Shown here: positions 41,783 to 50,903 of the stretch, in pieces
Layout of the letters: every line of letters starts with the position of its first letter
How positions within the stretch are numbered: position 1 is the stretch's first letter
Origin: Leptolyngbya sp. SIO1E4
Lineage (GTDB): Bacteria; Cyanobacteriota; Cyanobacteriia; Phormidesmidales; Phormidesmidaceae
Direction of reading: 5' to 3'
NCBI GenBank assembly: GCA_010672825.2
Contig: JAAHFU020000002.1
Span: 1,562,001-1,626,000, forward strand
Length of the DNA: 64,000 bases
Made by a program: the position numbers and the translations under genes
Notes under the pieces: generated by a model
Told to the model about the DNA's origin: nothing
The model's input: only the letters and a program-made list of their open reading frames with translations
Database searches by the model: none

Positions 41783-41934
41783 GACGCTGGCTACCCGTGG
41801 ATTTTGGACAATTGAACATTCGGCACCTCATTTTACCGCTCAGGTGCGAACTTTCCCGAACCCTTCTAGAGATGAACCGCCCTATGGCAAGATCGAAGGC
41901 GTTTGCTTGATGTGACTTTTTGATAGCACCACCC

Positions 41935-43071
41935 ATGCAACTACTTAACCGATGGCTAACTTCCATTGCCCTTAGCCTCCTAATCTGGGCTGGAATAACC
42001 GCCAGTGAAGCCTTCGTAGGCCCCTCGTATACGAGTGTGGCAGCGGCCCCACTCCCTTCTGCAATAATGGCTTATCTACCGCCAGGTAACGCCATTACTG
42101 ATGGACGTGCCCTGCTGCGAAATTCTCTCCCCATCGACAATAAGGATATTCGCAAGGTTCAAGCAGATCTAGAAGGCTTGTCTGAGTGGTTGCGGAGTAA
42201 GCGCTGGGGGCCAGTCAAGCGAGATGTGAACAAAGTGGATCGTCTGATCGGGCGGCGGCAACAAGCGATTTTAGCAGATGTTCCGGAAGCGCTGCAGCCA
42301 GAAGCTGCCACCTACCTCAAGGAGATTCGTACCGGGCTGGAACCGATTTTAGAAGCCGTAGAAAACCGCGATGTTGAAACCATCTGGTTACAGCGGGCTG
42401 ACCTTCTGCTAAAGGTTACGGCGATTGAAGAAATGATGGTGGCTGGGTTTCCCTTTGAGGTACCCGAAGAGTACAACACCCTGCCCCAGCTTAAAGGTCG
42501 CGCTGCGATCGAGTTTGAAACCACAAAAGGTAACCTGCTCGCGGTTGTCGATGGCTACAGTGCCCCTGTGACCGCAGGCAACTTTGTGGATTTAGTACAG
42601 CGCGGTTTTTATGACGGCATGCCCTTTATTCGTGCAGAAGATAACTACGTTCTGCAAACAGGCGATCCAGAAGGGCCAGACGACGGTTTTATTGATCCTA
42701 AAACCCAGAATTACCGGGCAATTCCCCTAGAAATCCTGGTTCAAGGGGAGGAAGCGCCAATTTATGGCGCCACGCTGGAAGAACTCGGGCGGTATTTAGA
42801 AGATCCGGTCTTACCGTTTTCAGCGTTTGGGGCTCTGGGCATGGCCCGCCCTGAGAGTGACCCGAATGGCGGGTCTTCTCAGTTTTTCTTTTTCTTGTTT
42901 GAGCCAGAACTCACCCCTGCAGGGCTGAATTTGCTCGATGGTCGGTATTCGGTCTTTGGCTATGTGATTGATGGAAAAGATGTCCTAGACAAATTGGGAC
43001 AGGGCGATCGCATTGAATCAGCCCATGTGGTCGACGGTCTTGATCATTTGATCACGCCCCGAACCGCATAG
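41935..43071 (+). CDS. Lumenal cyclophilin-type peptidyl-prolyl isomerase (TLP40/CYP38-like)
   Basis: The ATG at 41935 (MQLLNRWLTSIALSLLIWAG) gives a good signal peptide with a likely cut near AAP; the frame can also start at TTG 41920. A helical N-terminal region (VQADLEGLSEWLRSKRW, about residues 70-170) precedes a cyclophilin domain (VDGYSAPVTAGNFVDLVQRGFYDGMPFIRA, then GSSQFFFFLFEP). This arrangement matches the cyanobacterial homologue of chloroplast CYP38/TLP40, which helps photosystem II assembly. Whether it is an active isomerase is unclear, since the domain diverges. It lies 22 bp upstream of thiL. Confidence 0.88.
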   Translation: MQLLNRWLTSIALSLLIWAGITASEAFVGPSYTSVAAAPLPSAIMAYLPPGNAITDGRALLRNSLPIDNKDIRKVQADLEGLSEWLRSKRWGPVKRDVNKVDRLIGRRQQAILADVPEALQPEAATYLKEIRTGLEPILEAVENRDVETIWLQRADLLLKVTAIEEMMVAGFPFEVPEEYNTLPQLKGRAAIEFETTKGNLLAVVDGYSAPVTAGNFVDLVQRGFYDGMPFIRAEDNYVLQTGDPEGPDDGFIDPKTQNYRAIPLEILVQGEEAPIYGATLEELGRYLEDPVLPFSAFGALGMARPESDPNGGSSQFFFFLFEPELTPAGLNLLDGRYSVFGYVIDGKDVLDKLGQGDRIESAHVVDGLDHLITPRTA

Positions 43072-43093
43072 GGAGCCAGATAAGGAGCCGTTT

Positions 43094-44098
43094 ATGTCTC
43101 AGCCGACGGTGGCTGATATTGGAGAGCTGGGGTTGCTCGCGCGACTCCAGCCTTTTTGTGCGACTGACCTGATTGGGGATGACGCAGCGGTGTTACCTGC
43201 CATTGAGGAAGGCGTTGCCCCGGTTATTACGACGGATGTGTTAGTGGAGGGGGTGCATTTTAGCGATCGCACTACCTCGGCTGAAGACGTGGGTTGGCGA
43301 GCCATGGCGGCTAACCTGTCGGATTTAGCGGCCATGGGGGCAACGCCCATTGGCGTCACCGTGGGGTTGAGCTTACCCGGTACCGTGGCGGTGGATTGGG
43401 TCGAAGGGGTGTATCGCGGGATGGATACCTGCCTCAAAACCTATGGCGGTGATATTTTAGGGGGCGATGTTTGCCGGTCGTCCCAAACCTCCCTGGCAAT
43501 TACGGCGCTGGGGCAAGTTCACCCCGACCGGGTCATCCATCGCGATCGTGCCCAGCCGGGGCAGGTGATTGTGGCCACAGGCTATCATGGCGCTTCCCGG
43601 GCGGGGCTAGAGTTGCTGCTGCACCCAGAAGCGGGACGGTCGTTGACCGCCCCAGAGCGCACGCCGCTAGTTCAGGCTCATCAACGGCCCACGCCTCGGT
43701 TAGATGTGGTGGAGGTTTTCAATGCCCTAGATGACCCTGACTTTAAAGCATTGGCCGGGATGGACAGTAGCGATGGCTTGGCCAATGCCGTGCTGCATCT
43801 CTGTCAGGCCAGTGGTGTGGGGGCGCAGCTAGTGCGATCGCACCTTCCCATGCCTGCCACGCTGGTGCCTTGGGTAGGGGAAAAAACGGCCTTGGATTGG
43901 TGCCTGTATGGGGGCGAAGACTTTGAGCTAGTGCTTTGCTTGTCGGCTGATGCAGCGCTGAATCTACTGCCGCAGCTAGGCCCCCACGCGGCCATTATCG
44001 GCACTGTTAAAGCTGATCCTGCCGTTTTGCTGGTAGAAACCCCCGATGCCCTTTCCGGGCTCAGACTAACCTGGGAGGGGTGTTTCCAGCATTTTTAA
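43094..44098 (+). CDS. thiL: Thiamine-monophosphate kinase
   Basis: This makes thiamine diphosphate from thiamine monophosphate and ATP in the cytoplasm. The PurM/ThiL family motifs are in order: LIGDDAAVLP near residue 28, TTDVLVEGVHF, WRAMAANLSDLAAMGATPIG, GGDILGGDVCRS, MDSSDGLANAVLHLC and LYGGEDFELVL. Length (334 aa) is usual. It is probably co-transcribed with the cyclophilin gene upstream. A terminator-like stem follows. Confidence 0.95.
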   Translation: MSQPTVADIGELGLLARLQPFCATDLIGDDAAVLPAIEEGVAPVITTDVLVEGVHFSDRTTSAEDVGWRAMAANLSDLAAMGATPIGVTVGLSLPGTVAVDWVEGVYRGMDTCLKTYGGDILGGDVCRSSQTSLAITALGQVHPDRVIHRDRAQPGQVIVATGYHGASRAGLELLLHPEAGRSLTAPERTPLVQAHQRPTPRLDVVEVFNALDDPDFKALAGMDSSDGLANAVLHLCQASGVGAQLVRSHLPMPATLVPWVGEKTALDWCLYGGEDFELVLCLSADAALNLLPQLGPHAAIIGTVKADPAVLLVETPDALSGLRLTWEGCFQHF

Positions 44099-44120
44099 CT
44101 GACAAGCTGACCCTCATCTG

Positions 44121-44172
44121 CCCGCCTGTTGAGGCGATCGCTTGTGAACAAAAGCCGATACGGGCGGGTTTT
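44121..44172 (+). terminator. Terminator-like hairpin after thiL
   Basis: CCCGCCTGT (44121-44129) pairs with ACGGGCGGG (44160-44168) and is followed by TTTT. It serves thiL; the convergent regulator gene ends 48 bp further on. Confidence 0.55.
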
Positions 44173-44219
44173 GCCGATGAGTGTCAGCCGCGCTGAGACT
44201 CGCGGTAACCCTATTCCCT

Positions 44220-44924
44220 TTAGTGGGAATCCATATCGTTCCAACTGCTGTTGCGTAACTGCTCTAGCTGCAGGATGAGATAGCGCTGTTTGGTTTGTAG
44301 CCAGCCTTCTTCCTTAAAGTCTTTGAGCAGGCGGGTGACGGTCACACGAGTGGTGCCAATGGCCGTTGCAAGTTGATGGTGGGTCAGCCGCACAGGAATG
44401 CGAACGCCACAGGGTTCTACCTGACCAAAGTCTTGTGCAATCAGCAAGAGCAACTGCCGTAGGCGGTCTGCCACGAGGCGTCGGCCCGAAATAGACAGCC
44501 AAGCCTCAGATTGCTGAAGTCGAAGCATCAAGTGACGACAGATACCCGCCATCAATAACGGCGAGGACTCAATTTCTGTCATTGATAACGGCAGCACATC
44601 TACATCCGTGAGGGCATTGGCCCAATAGGGGTCAACCACGGTGAGCGGCAAGCCAATGGGCATAGAAGGCCCAGCCAAACCCAAGAGCGTTTCGCTGCCA
44701 TCTTGCTGAATTGTGAAAAGCTGAACAACCCCACGACAGATGATAAGCACTTCATGCAGTCGCAGCGGTATGGTGGATCCGGCACAGTAGGGAGTCAGCG
44801 TACGCTCCCTGTAGAGTTGCTCAAGTACTTCAATAAAGTCATTCCGAGAAGACTGGTGTGAAGTGCTTAAAACCAGGGAGGGTTTTGCAAACACGTTTGA
44901 TTCCCCAGAGATCGTCAAACACAA
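44220..44924 (-). CDS. Crp/Fnr-family regulator with NtcA-like recognition helix
   Basis: This 234-residue regulator has a diverged N-terminal effector barrel (LRLHEVLIICRGVVQLFTIQQDGSETLLGLAG) and a winged helix near the C terminus: LTHHQLATAIGTTRVTVTRLLKDFKEEGWL. The recognition helix is nearly that of NtcA (TRVTVTRLL), the nitrogen regulator that reads GTA-N8-TAC, but the rest differs too much to be NtcA itself. It is probably a paralogue with overlapping DNA specificity. It lies between thiL (convergent) and leuC. The signal it senses is not evident. Confidence 0.87.
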   Translation of the reverse strand: MCLTISGESNVFAKPSLVLSTSHQSSRNDFIEVLEQLYRERTLTPYCAGSTIPLRLHEVLIICRGVVQLFTIQQDGSETLLGLAGPSMPIGLPLTVVDPYWANALTDVDVLPLSMTEIESSPLLMAGICRHLMLRLQQSEAWLSISGRRLVADRLRQLLLLIAQDFGQVEPCGVRIPVRLTHHQLATAIGTTRVTVTRLLKDFKEEGWLQTKQRYLILQLEQLRNSSWNDMDSH

Positions 44925-45101
44925 TATCTTGAGTCAGCTGTCCAACACCCTTGCGATGATCTGAACATGCAGCCACCTTGGCCAACAAACCAGGCGGTTG
45001 AGCCGTCCTTAGATATGCTTACATGCAATCATCAACACCTTATTTTAAGGGAAAACCAAATAAAAGTTAAGAAAAAATTAAACTCTGACTAATTCATGGC
45101 G

Positions 45102-46514
45102 TTAGCCCTTTTCCAAGAGCGATCGCACATCATCTACCTGGCCTGCGATCGCCGCTGTTGCCACCATGGCAGGGCTCATGAGCAGCGTGCGCCCAGACGC
45201 TGAGCCCTGGCGTCCCTTGAAGTTGCGGTTAGAGGAGGAAGCGCTGACTTGATTGCCCTGGAGTTTATCTGGGTTCATGGCAAGGCACATGGAACACCCA
45301 GCCTCTCGCCACTCAAACCCCGCTGCCTCGAATACCCGGTCGAGCCCTTCCGCTTCGGCTTCTTCCTTGACCCGCTCTGACCCTGGTACAACAAATGCTT
45401 TGACGCCTTCAGCGACTTTTCGCCCTTGAGCCACCTTAGCGGCTTCCCGAAGATCACTCATGCGCCCGTTGGTGCAGCTGCCGATGAAACAGACATCAAC
45501 CTTGGTGCCTAAAATCGCTGCCCCCGGCTGCAGATCCATATAGCGATAGGCTTCTTCGGCAAGGGCGCGATCGCCGTTAGGCATACTATCGAGTTCTGGA
45601 ATTTGCTCATCTACCCCAATGCCCTGACCCGGTGTGATTCCCCAAGTTACCGTGGGGGAAATCTCTGCCGCATCAAAGGTCACCACATCGTCATACTCGG
45701 CGTCTGGGTCACTGCGGAGGCTCTCCCACCAGCTCACAGCGTTCTCCCAGTGATCTGCATCAGGGGCAAAGGCCCGCCCCTGCAGATAGTCGTATGTGAT
45801 CTGATCAGGGTTGACATAACCACAGCGAGCCCCACCTTCAATAGACATATTACAGAGGGTCATGCGCTCTTCCATGGACATGGCCTCTACTGTGGTGCCA
45901 GCATATTCATAGGCGTAGCCAACCCCGCCTTTAACGCCCAGCTTGCGAATGATATGAAGGATGACATCCTTGGCATATACGCCAGGGGCTAAGGGGCCGT
46001 TCACCTCGATTCGTCGGACTTTTAGCTTCGAGAGCGCTAAGGTTTGAGAGGCCAAGACATCTCTAACCTGGCTGGTGCCGATGCCAAAGGAGATGGCACC
46101 AAACGCTCCGTGGGTAGAGGTATGGCTATCACCACAGGCGATTGTCATCCCCGGTTGGGTTAAGCCCTGTTCTGGGGCAATCACATGAACAATGCCCTGA
46201 TTCCCAGAGCCGATATTGTGAAATGTGATGTTGTGATCGCGACAATTTTGCTCAAGCGCCTGCATCATCTCTTCGGCCAAGACGTCTCGAAAAGGGCGAG
46301 CCTGATTATCGGTCGGTACGATGTGGTCAACGGTGGCGATCGTACGCTCTGGAAACAGAACCTTTAGCCCCCGTTCCCGCAGCATAGAAAAGGCTTGGGG
46401 GCTCGTAACTTCATGGATTAGATGGAGGCCAATAAACAGCTGTGTTTGTCCTGAAGCCAGTGTTCCAACTGCGTGTGCATCCCAAACTTTGTCAAATAGG
46501 GTACCGCTGCCCAT
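45102..46514 (-). CDS. leuC: 3-isopropylmalate dehydratase, large subunit
   Basis: This isomerises 2- to 3-isopropylmalate in leucine synthesis, as a heterodimer with LeuD. The three Cys ligands of the [4Fe-4S] cluster lie in [17 protein letters not shown] (first) and in [12 protein letters not shown] (second and third). The N terminus has [11 protein letters not shown] and [13 protein letters not shown], and the RNFKGRQG segment matches the family. Length (470 aa) is usual. LeuD is not in this window. The gene is single on its strand. Confidence 0.97.
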   Translation of the reverse strand: MGSGTLFDKVWDAHAVGTLASGQTQLFIGLHLIHEVTSPQAFSMLRERGLKVLFPERTIATVDHIVPTDNQARPFRDVLAEEMMQALEQNCRDHNITFHNIGSGNQGIVHVIAPEQGLTQPGMTIACGDSHTSTHGAFGAISFGIGTSQVRDVLASQTLALSKLKVRRIEVNGPLAPGVYAKDVILHIIRKLGVKGGVGYAYEYAGTTVEAMSMEERMTLCNMSIEGGARCGYVNPDQITYDYLQGRAFAPDADHWENAVSWWESLRSDPDAEYDDVVTFDAAEISPTVTWGITPGQGIGVDEQIPELDSMPNGDRALAEEAYRYMDLQPGAAILGTKVDVCFIGSCTNGRMSDLREAAKVAQGRKVAEGVKAFVVPGSERVKEEAEAEGLDRVFEAAGFEWREAGCSMCLAMNPDKLQGNQVSASSSNRNFKGRQGSASGRTLLMSPAMVATAAIAGQVDDVRSLLEKG

Positions 46515-46947
46515 GACCTACCTAATCCCAACAACACAATTGTGCAGAAAACTATAGTAGCCCATCTCGGTTTGGGCGGGGTGTTGTCAAGCATTCGTGT
46601 CCTCAAAGCCCAAACTGTAGCGGCTTGCATGGGGTATGGAACAGGCCCTAGGGCGCGTCATCAAATTAAGCCAGAATGCTTGCAGTATCAGCATTACCGC
46701 GCCCGCCCCAGAACCTCAGCTAGGGGCTGAAACCCTTTCGCTGTTTACGCTCAACGGATAAATGATGACAGCCCCTAGACCCCATGCCTTAGCCCCTGAT
46801 CTTGCTCCAGATGGACTTGAATTCTTTGAACAAGGCTATCAACGCATTTCTAAGGGCGCAAAGGTGATCGCAGGCGGGCACACGATTGATGGACTGCAAG
46901 GATCATGCTTAAGCCCTCCGGGCAGGCTGCGCCAAGAGCAAGGCGGA
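46515..46947. other. Intergenic spacer, no firm gene
   Basis: A frame at 46762-46998 on the plus strand (MMTAPRPHALAPD) is low-complexity at first, ends inside the transposon remnant, and matches no family I know. I do not call it. The DNA otherwise has no clear element. Confidence 0.45.
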
Positions 46948-47004
46948 ACTAAGGGAGGTCAGGCAGCGCTGGTATTGTTCAAACCGAGATGTGTATAAGC
47001 GGCA
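46948..47004. mobile_element. Right-end remnant of the Tn5/IS4-like MITE
   Basis: AACTAAGGGAGGT, then the last 20 bp GAGATGTGTATAAGCGGCAG, match the right end of the element at 17334-17499. No left end or direct repeat was found, so this is a truncated or highly diverged copy. Confidence 0.65.
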
Positions 47005-47115
47005 GCATCCTGGAGAGGATGCGGCTAATATAGTACAGATGACTGTCGCGGCCAATGCCGGACGACAGGGTGCTTTGAGGATACGCACAGCCATCGCATC
47101 TGTGAGACCGAGGCA

Positions 47116-47514
47116 ATGCGCCGAACCCATCAACGGACGTCTAATACTACTGACCTAGCCGATCGCTTAGCCATTGCGGCCATGATGATCCTCGGAGCGA
47201 TCTTCTTCGTGGCGGTGCTGAAGATTTTGTTGCCCTGGTTGTTGATGTTGGCGGCGATCTCCCTTGCGTTTCATCTCTGGACACGACGGCGTCAGCGAGG
47301 TCGCGCCCTACAAACCTTGTTTTATGACCTAATTCAGCGCAACCAAGGTCGGATTAGCGTCTTAGAGTTTGCCATTGCAGCTCAGATTACCGGAACGGCT
47401 GCTCGCACCTTCTTAGATGCCCGTGCCCGCGAATTTTTTGCCGAATTCGAACCGACTCAACAGGGCGACATTACCTACGTTTTCTCGCTGCCTAAGACCT
47501 TATCGAAGTCATGA
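47116..47514 (+). CDS. Small membrane protein with C-terminal helical domain
   Basis: The 132-residue protein has one or two hydrophobic helices (about residues 18-50: LAIAAMMILGAIFFVAVLKILLPWLLMLAAISLAF). A short soluble domain follows (LFYDLIQRNQGRISVLEFAIAAQITGTAARTFLDARAREF) that looks like a winged-helix fold, and it ends YVFSLPKTLSKS. I recall no name for it. It may be conserved in cyanobacteria, but this is not checked. A GTG/ATG start near 47116 gives the full protein. Confidence 0.65.
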   Translation: MRRTHQRTSNTTDLADRLAIAAMMILGAIFFVAVLKILLPWLLMLAAISLAFHLWTRRRQRGRALQTLFYDLIQRNQGRISVLEFAIAAQITGTAARTFLDARAREFFAEFEPTQQGDITYVFSLPKTLSKS

Positions 47515-47601
47515 GCCAGATCTAGGCGTGCTTGTTGAGCGACCTCTGCAGCAGGTGTGCCAGGTCTGTTTTTATACTTGCAGGTTAATTTCCTGGAAAG
47601 C

Positions 47602-47678
47602 CTCAGAGGAATTACGGAGGTTTTGGGGCAGTACCTTAAGCTCTCATGAAAATCTCAGGAAAATTACAGAGGTTTTAG
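47602..47678 (+). repeat. Direct repeat upstream of the PEP-CTERM gene
   Basis: CTCAGAGGAATTACGGAGG (about 47602-47620) recurs as CTCAGGAAAATTACAGAGG (about 47654-47672), each followed by TTTTGG or TTTTAG, spaced 52 bp apart. It lies about 130-200 bp upstream of the next gene and may be regulatory. Confidence 0.6.
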
Positions 47679-47804
47679 GTATAGTGAAGTAGTTAAAGCG
47701 ACTAATCCTGGTGGTTGAGACCACGGTCTAGCGATCGCTATCTGCTGATTTCTAAAGCCCCCATTTATTCCTGACTCCAGCCACTGGGTAACGGGCAGTT
47801 TAAT

Positions 47805-48887
47805 ATGAAAAGATTTTGTGTATGGTCGCTGGCAGCCACCACGGGGCTTGCTGCTTTTGGCAGCGTTACTTCTCCGGTTGCCGCGGCGACTTTTGTTAGT
47901 ACTGAGCTTGTTCTGTCTGTTGATGTTTCTAACAGCATTAACGACGCCGAGTTTGCGCTCCAGCGCTCCGGTTATGCCAACGTTTTCCGAACCCAAAGCG
48001 TTATCGATTTAATCAAGAGTTTGGATAACGGCATTGCTGTAACCTTTCAATACTGGGCTTCTCAGCCGTCAGGAAACCTCTCGTGGTATCACATTACCGA
48101 TGAGCGAAGTGCCCATATTTTTGCGCGAGATATTGAAAGAGCCTCGCGCCCCTTTGGCGGGCTGACCAACATGGCAGGCGCCCTCCAGTCGGCTCGGCAA
48201 GCAATTTTGAGCAATCCCTTTGTCTCTGATCGGCAAGTGATTGATATCTCAAGTGACGGACGCCAAAATACTCAGACAAATTTCTCGGGCAGCTTCTCTA
48301 TTAATGACCTGTGTGCTCCCCGAGTCACGCGAGTTACTGTCTTCAATGACGATCTGGCCGACAGTTGTCTGAACCAGGTTCGCAATCAGCGTAATGCTGC
48401 TGTAGCCGCTGGTATTACCGTCAACGGCCTGCCGATTCTGACGGAATTCAGCACCCTCAGCAGCTACTTTAGGGACAATGTCATTGGTGGGCCGGGTGCC
48501 TTTGTGCAGCCTACATCCAGCTTCTCAGATTTCCAGCAGGCGATTACGGCGAAGGTGACTCGGGAAATTGCTATTACGGCGGAACAGCAAGCTGCCGCAC
48601 AGCCTCCACCCGCCCCGCCGAGTCCCCCGCCTGCCCCGCCGAGTCCTCCGCCTGTTCCTCCCAGCCCTCCGCCTGCCCCGCCAAGTCCTCCCCCTGCGCC
48701 CCCCAGTTCTCCAGTACCCACGCCAACGGTGACAAATCCCCCCGCACCTCCCCCGCCTGGGGGCGATCGCCCCACTGTAGATCCTATAGGGCCGTCAACG
48801 GATGATCCTGTGCAGGTGCCAGAACCTGGCACGGCGCTGGCCTTAGGCCTAGCGGGTTTGTTTGCTTGGAGCCTGCGAAAACCGTAA
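47805..48887 (+). CDS. DUF1194 (vWA-like) PEP-CTERM protein
   Basis: This secreted protein has a signal peptide (MKRFCVWSLAATTGLAAFG...VAAA). Its DUF1194 vWA-like domain has a metal-binding motif, VLSVDVSNSINDAEFALQRSGY, near residue 42. A Pro/Ser-rich stretch follows (PPAPPSPPP repeated, about residues 267-300), then a C-terminal PEP-CTERM signal: VPEPGTALALGLAGLFAWSLRKP. The PEP-CTERM tail marks it for sorting and cleavage by an exosortase/EpsH system, which is not in this window. The substrate or partner of the vWA domain is unknown. Confidence 0.88.
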   Translation: MKRFCVWSLAATTGLAAFGSVTSPVAAATFVSTELVLSVDVSNSINDAEFALQRSGYANVFRTQSVIDLIKSLDNGIAVTFQYWASQPSGNLSWYHITDERSAHIFARDIERASRPFGGLTNMAGALQSARQAILSNPFVSDRQVIDISSDGRQNTQTNFSGSFSINDLCAPRVTRVTVFNDDLADSCLNQVRNQRNAAVAAGITVNGLPILTEFSTLSSYFRDNVIGGPGAFVQPTSSFSDFQQAITAKVTREIAITAEQQAAAQPPPAPPSPPPAPPSPPPVPPSPPPAPPSPPPAPPSSPVPTPTVTNPPAPPPPGGDRPTVDPIGPSTDDPVQVPEPGTALALGLAGLFAWSLRKP

Positions 48888-48894
48888 GCGTTGA

Positions 48895-48926
48895 TCTGAG
48901 CGAGGATTTTTTAATTCTCGCTCAGA
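48895..48926. terminator. Bidirectional hairpin between convergent genes
   Basis: TCTGAGCGAG (48895-48904) and CTCGCTCAGA (48917-48926) make a perfect 10-bp stem around an AT-rich loop that contains a T-run. It lies between the PEP-CTERM gene and the fkbM-type gene and overlaps the latter's stop. Confidence 0.6.
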
Positions 48927-49845
48927 CGACCCTATCAACCTTCTCTTTTGGAATCGCCAAAGTGTTGGGAGAACGCAATACCTGCAAATTGCTGACGCTT
49001 TCAATTTCACCATTGGCTAAAACGCAAAAGTGTTGATAGCCCATCTCTTGCAGTACGGCATAAATCTGACCATAGAGATCGAAGCCTCTGATTGCTCGGA
49101 AAGGTTCCAGGGTTTCGTAATATATGAATGGCCGATATTGAGTGATTGAAGCTAGCCCTCCTTTAATTACTTCATATTCCATTCCTTCTACATCGATTTT
49201 GATAAAATCCAGTCTCTCTATTCCGCTATTTTTGACGACGTTGTCCAGCGTGTCGACTTTAACGGGCTCTCCGCCATGATGTAGCAAGCCAGCATTGCCA
49301 ACAACGTTGGGATCTTCTTGCCATAAAAGTTCTCCTGCTCGATCAGAAAGCCCTATTTGATAGACATCCACAGTTTTCTGTATGTCAGGATTCAGCTTTA
49401 AATTGTTCCGTAAGCGCGAGCAGATGGGAGGCCCTGGTTCAATGGCAATCACTTTCCCTTGATTCGCCACGGTGGCCATGAGTAAGGTTAAGGCACCAAC
49501 ATTAGCCCCTACGTCTATTACCACATCGTTGACGCTGACAAATCGTCTAATGATTGCAGATGTTTTAGGATCATAAGCCCCTGTTAGCATCTCGACTTCA
49601 ATGGGATAAATCGTGTTGATATTTACCCGTAAATTTCCCAAATAGTGCTCACAAATGAAGGCTTTATCTGGAGGCAATAAGAAACGAAGTCGTCTATCTT
49701 TTTTGGCTAAAAATAGCTTGAATGAAAAGGGCAGCAATGGCAGCTTTCCGATCGCTCTCATGAGCTGTATTAGTGCTGTTTTCATGGTCGTGCCTGTTGC
49801 CTCACTCGTCATGCCAATTACACGCTGCTTGAGTGCCCTCTTCAA
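48922..49845 (-). CDS. FkbM family methyltransferase
   Basis: The 307-residue protein has an N-terminal basic/hydrophobic region. An FkbM SAM-binding core begins at VVIDVGANVGALTLLMAT (about residue 110) with VIAIEPGP and DFIKIDVEGMEYEVIKGG, motifs of the FkbM class. The usual role is O-methylation of sugars, lipids or secondary metabolites; the substrate is unknown. The frame opens with TTG at 49845, overlapping the stop of trmH by 4 bp; an ATG at 49812 (MTSEATGTTMK) is the alternative. The trmH overlap shows that the two genes form an operon. Confidence 0.9.
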   Translation of the reverse strand: MKRALKQRVIGMTSEATGTTMKTALIQLMRAIGKLPLLPFSFKLFLAKKDRRLRFLLPPDKAFICEHYLGNLRVNINTIYPIEVEMLTGAYDPKTSAIIRRFVSVNDVVIDVGANVGALTLLMATVANQGKVIAIEPGPPICSRLRNNLKLNPDIQKTVDVYQIGLSDRAGELLWQEDPNVVGNAGLLHHGGEPVKVDTLDNVVKNSGIERLDFIKIDVEGMEYEVIKGGLASITQYRPFIYYETLEPFRAIRGFDLYGQIYAVLQEMGYQHFCVLANGEIESVSNLQVLRSPNTLAIPKEKVDRVV

Positions 49846-50525
49846 GTTTGCTGGGTGAGAAAGTATTGTTCTAGGCGATCGCTATTGCGTGCAGACAGCC
49901 GAAACCAGTGCAGCCGCAGTTCCTGTTTTTCGCGATCGCTCAGGGGCCAATCCACATCGAGCTGCCGCAGCCGTCGAGTGAGGGTATAGAGGCACAGGGC
50001 AGCACTGACAGATACATTTAGGCTTTCCGTAAAGCCCACCATCGGGATTTTGAGCTGTAGGTCGGCTTGAGCTAAGGCCCGTTCCGATACGCCATATCTT
50101 TCGCTACCAAAGAGAATTGCGAGCTTTTGATCCAGCGGGAGGACTTCTGGCGGGAGTGCTTGCCCATGGGGGTTGGTTGCGACGACCAAATAGCCCTGCG
50201 ATCGCAGTTTGGCCAAACAGACATCGGTGTTGTCTTCTGTCTCACTGTCGTAGTGATGCACCGTCACCCATTTTCGCGATCCAGAGGCGGCTCCCCGGCG
50301 CGCCTTGAAGGTATTGAAATTTTCGACGATGTGAATGTCTTGAATCCCTAACCCTTCACAGGTGCGTAAAATGGCGCTGGCATTGTGGGCGTTATGGAAA
50401 TCTTCTGCCACAACCGTGATGTAGCGAGTCCGGTGCGCTAAGACAGCCTCAATGTTAGCCTGCCGATTTGGGGTGACAAATCCCGCCAGATATTCTGTTA
50501 AGGCCAGCTGCTGGTCAGCATTCAT
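49842..50525 (-). CDS. trmH: tRNA (guanosine-2'-O)-methyltransferase TrmH
   Basis: This methylates the 2'-OH of G18 in tRNA, using SAM, through a SPOUT fold. The three SPOUT motifs are clear: NAHNASAILRTCEGLGI, LAILFGSERYGVSE and IPMVGFTESLNVSVSAAL. The ATG at 50525 gives MNADQQLALTEYLAG; an upstream ATG at 50540 adds five residues. Length is about 227 aa. It overlaps the fkbM-type gene by 4 bp. Confidence 0.93.
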   Translation of the reverse strand: MNADQQLALTEYLAGFVTPNRQANIEAVLAHRTRYITVVAEDFHNAHNASAILRTCEGLGIQDIHIVENFNTFKARRGAASGSRKWVTVHHYDSETEDNTDVCLAKLRSQGYLVVATNPHGQALPPEVLPLDQKLAILFGSERYGVSERALAQADLQLKIPMVGFTESLNVSVSAALCLYTLTRRLRQLDVDWPLSDREKQELRLHWFRLSARNSDRLEQYFLTQQT

Positions 50526-50903
50526 ACGTCCGGCATGCATTGTGACAAATGGCGTGCCCTAAAGCTCAATCAGCATAGCAAGCTCTGCCACCGTTGTAAC
50601 GATTTCTATATTGGTGAGGTCAGTAGACCGCGTGCTTCAATTCTAGAGAGCGTCCTAATTGTGTGCGCTAAACGAGGCGATTTAGCTCAGGAGCCTACGA
50701 AGCTGGCCAGCCTGGCCTCTCATTTGCTTAACAAAAAGGTAAACTTGCAAAATCCACACAAAACCGAGGATTTTGCAGGTCTAGCTGCGCCAGTGCCGGG
50801 TAAACTCGGGGGTCTTTCCCCAGTGAGATGCCGATCAGATAAGGCTTGAGCTATGCTATTGACACTTCTTTGTATCCATTGCTGAATTCTGGAGGATATC
50901 GCT
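50526..50903. other. Spacer and leader of infC
   Basis: No gene was recognised here; the frame at 50535-50849 has no family resemblance. A short GGGG/CCCC hairpin lies at 50808-50822, on the leader side of infC. Confidence 0.4.

Noticed and set aside
46762-46998. 78-residue frame after leuC
   Set aside because: It ends inside the transposon remnant and has a low-complexity start; no family.
50535-50849. 104-residue frame between trmH and infC
   Set aside because: No family and no conserved pattern; probably leader sequence of infC.
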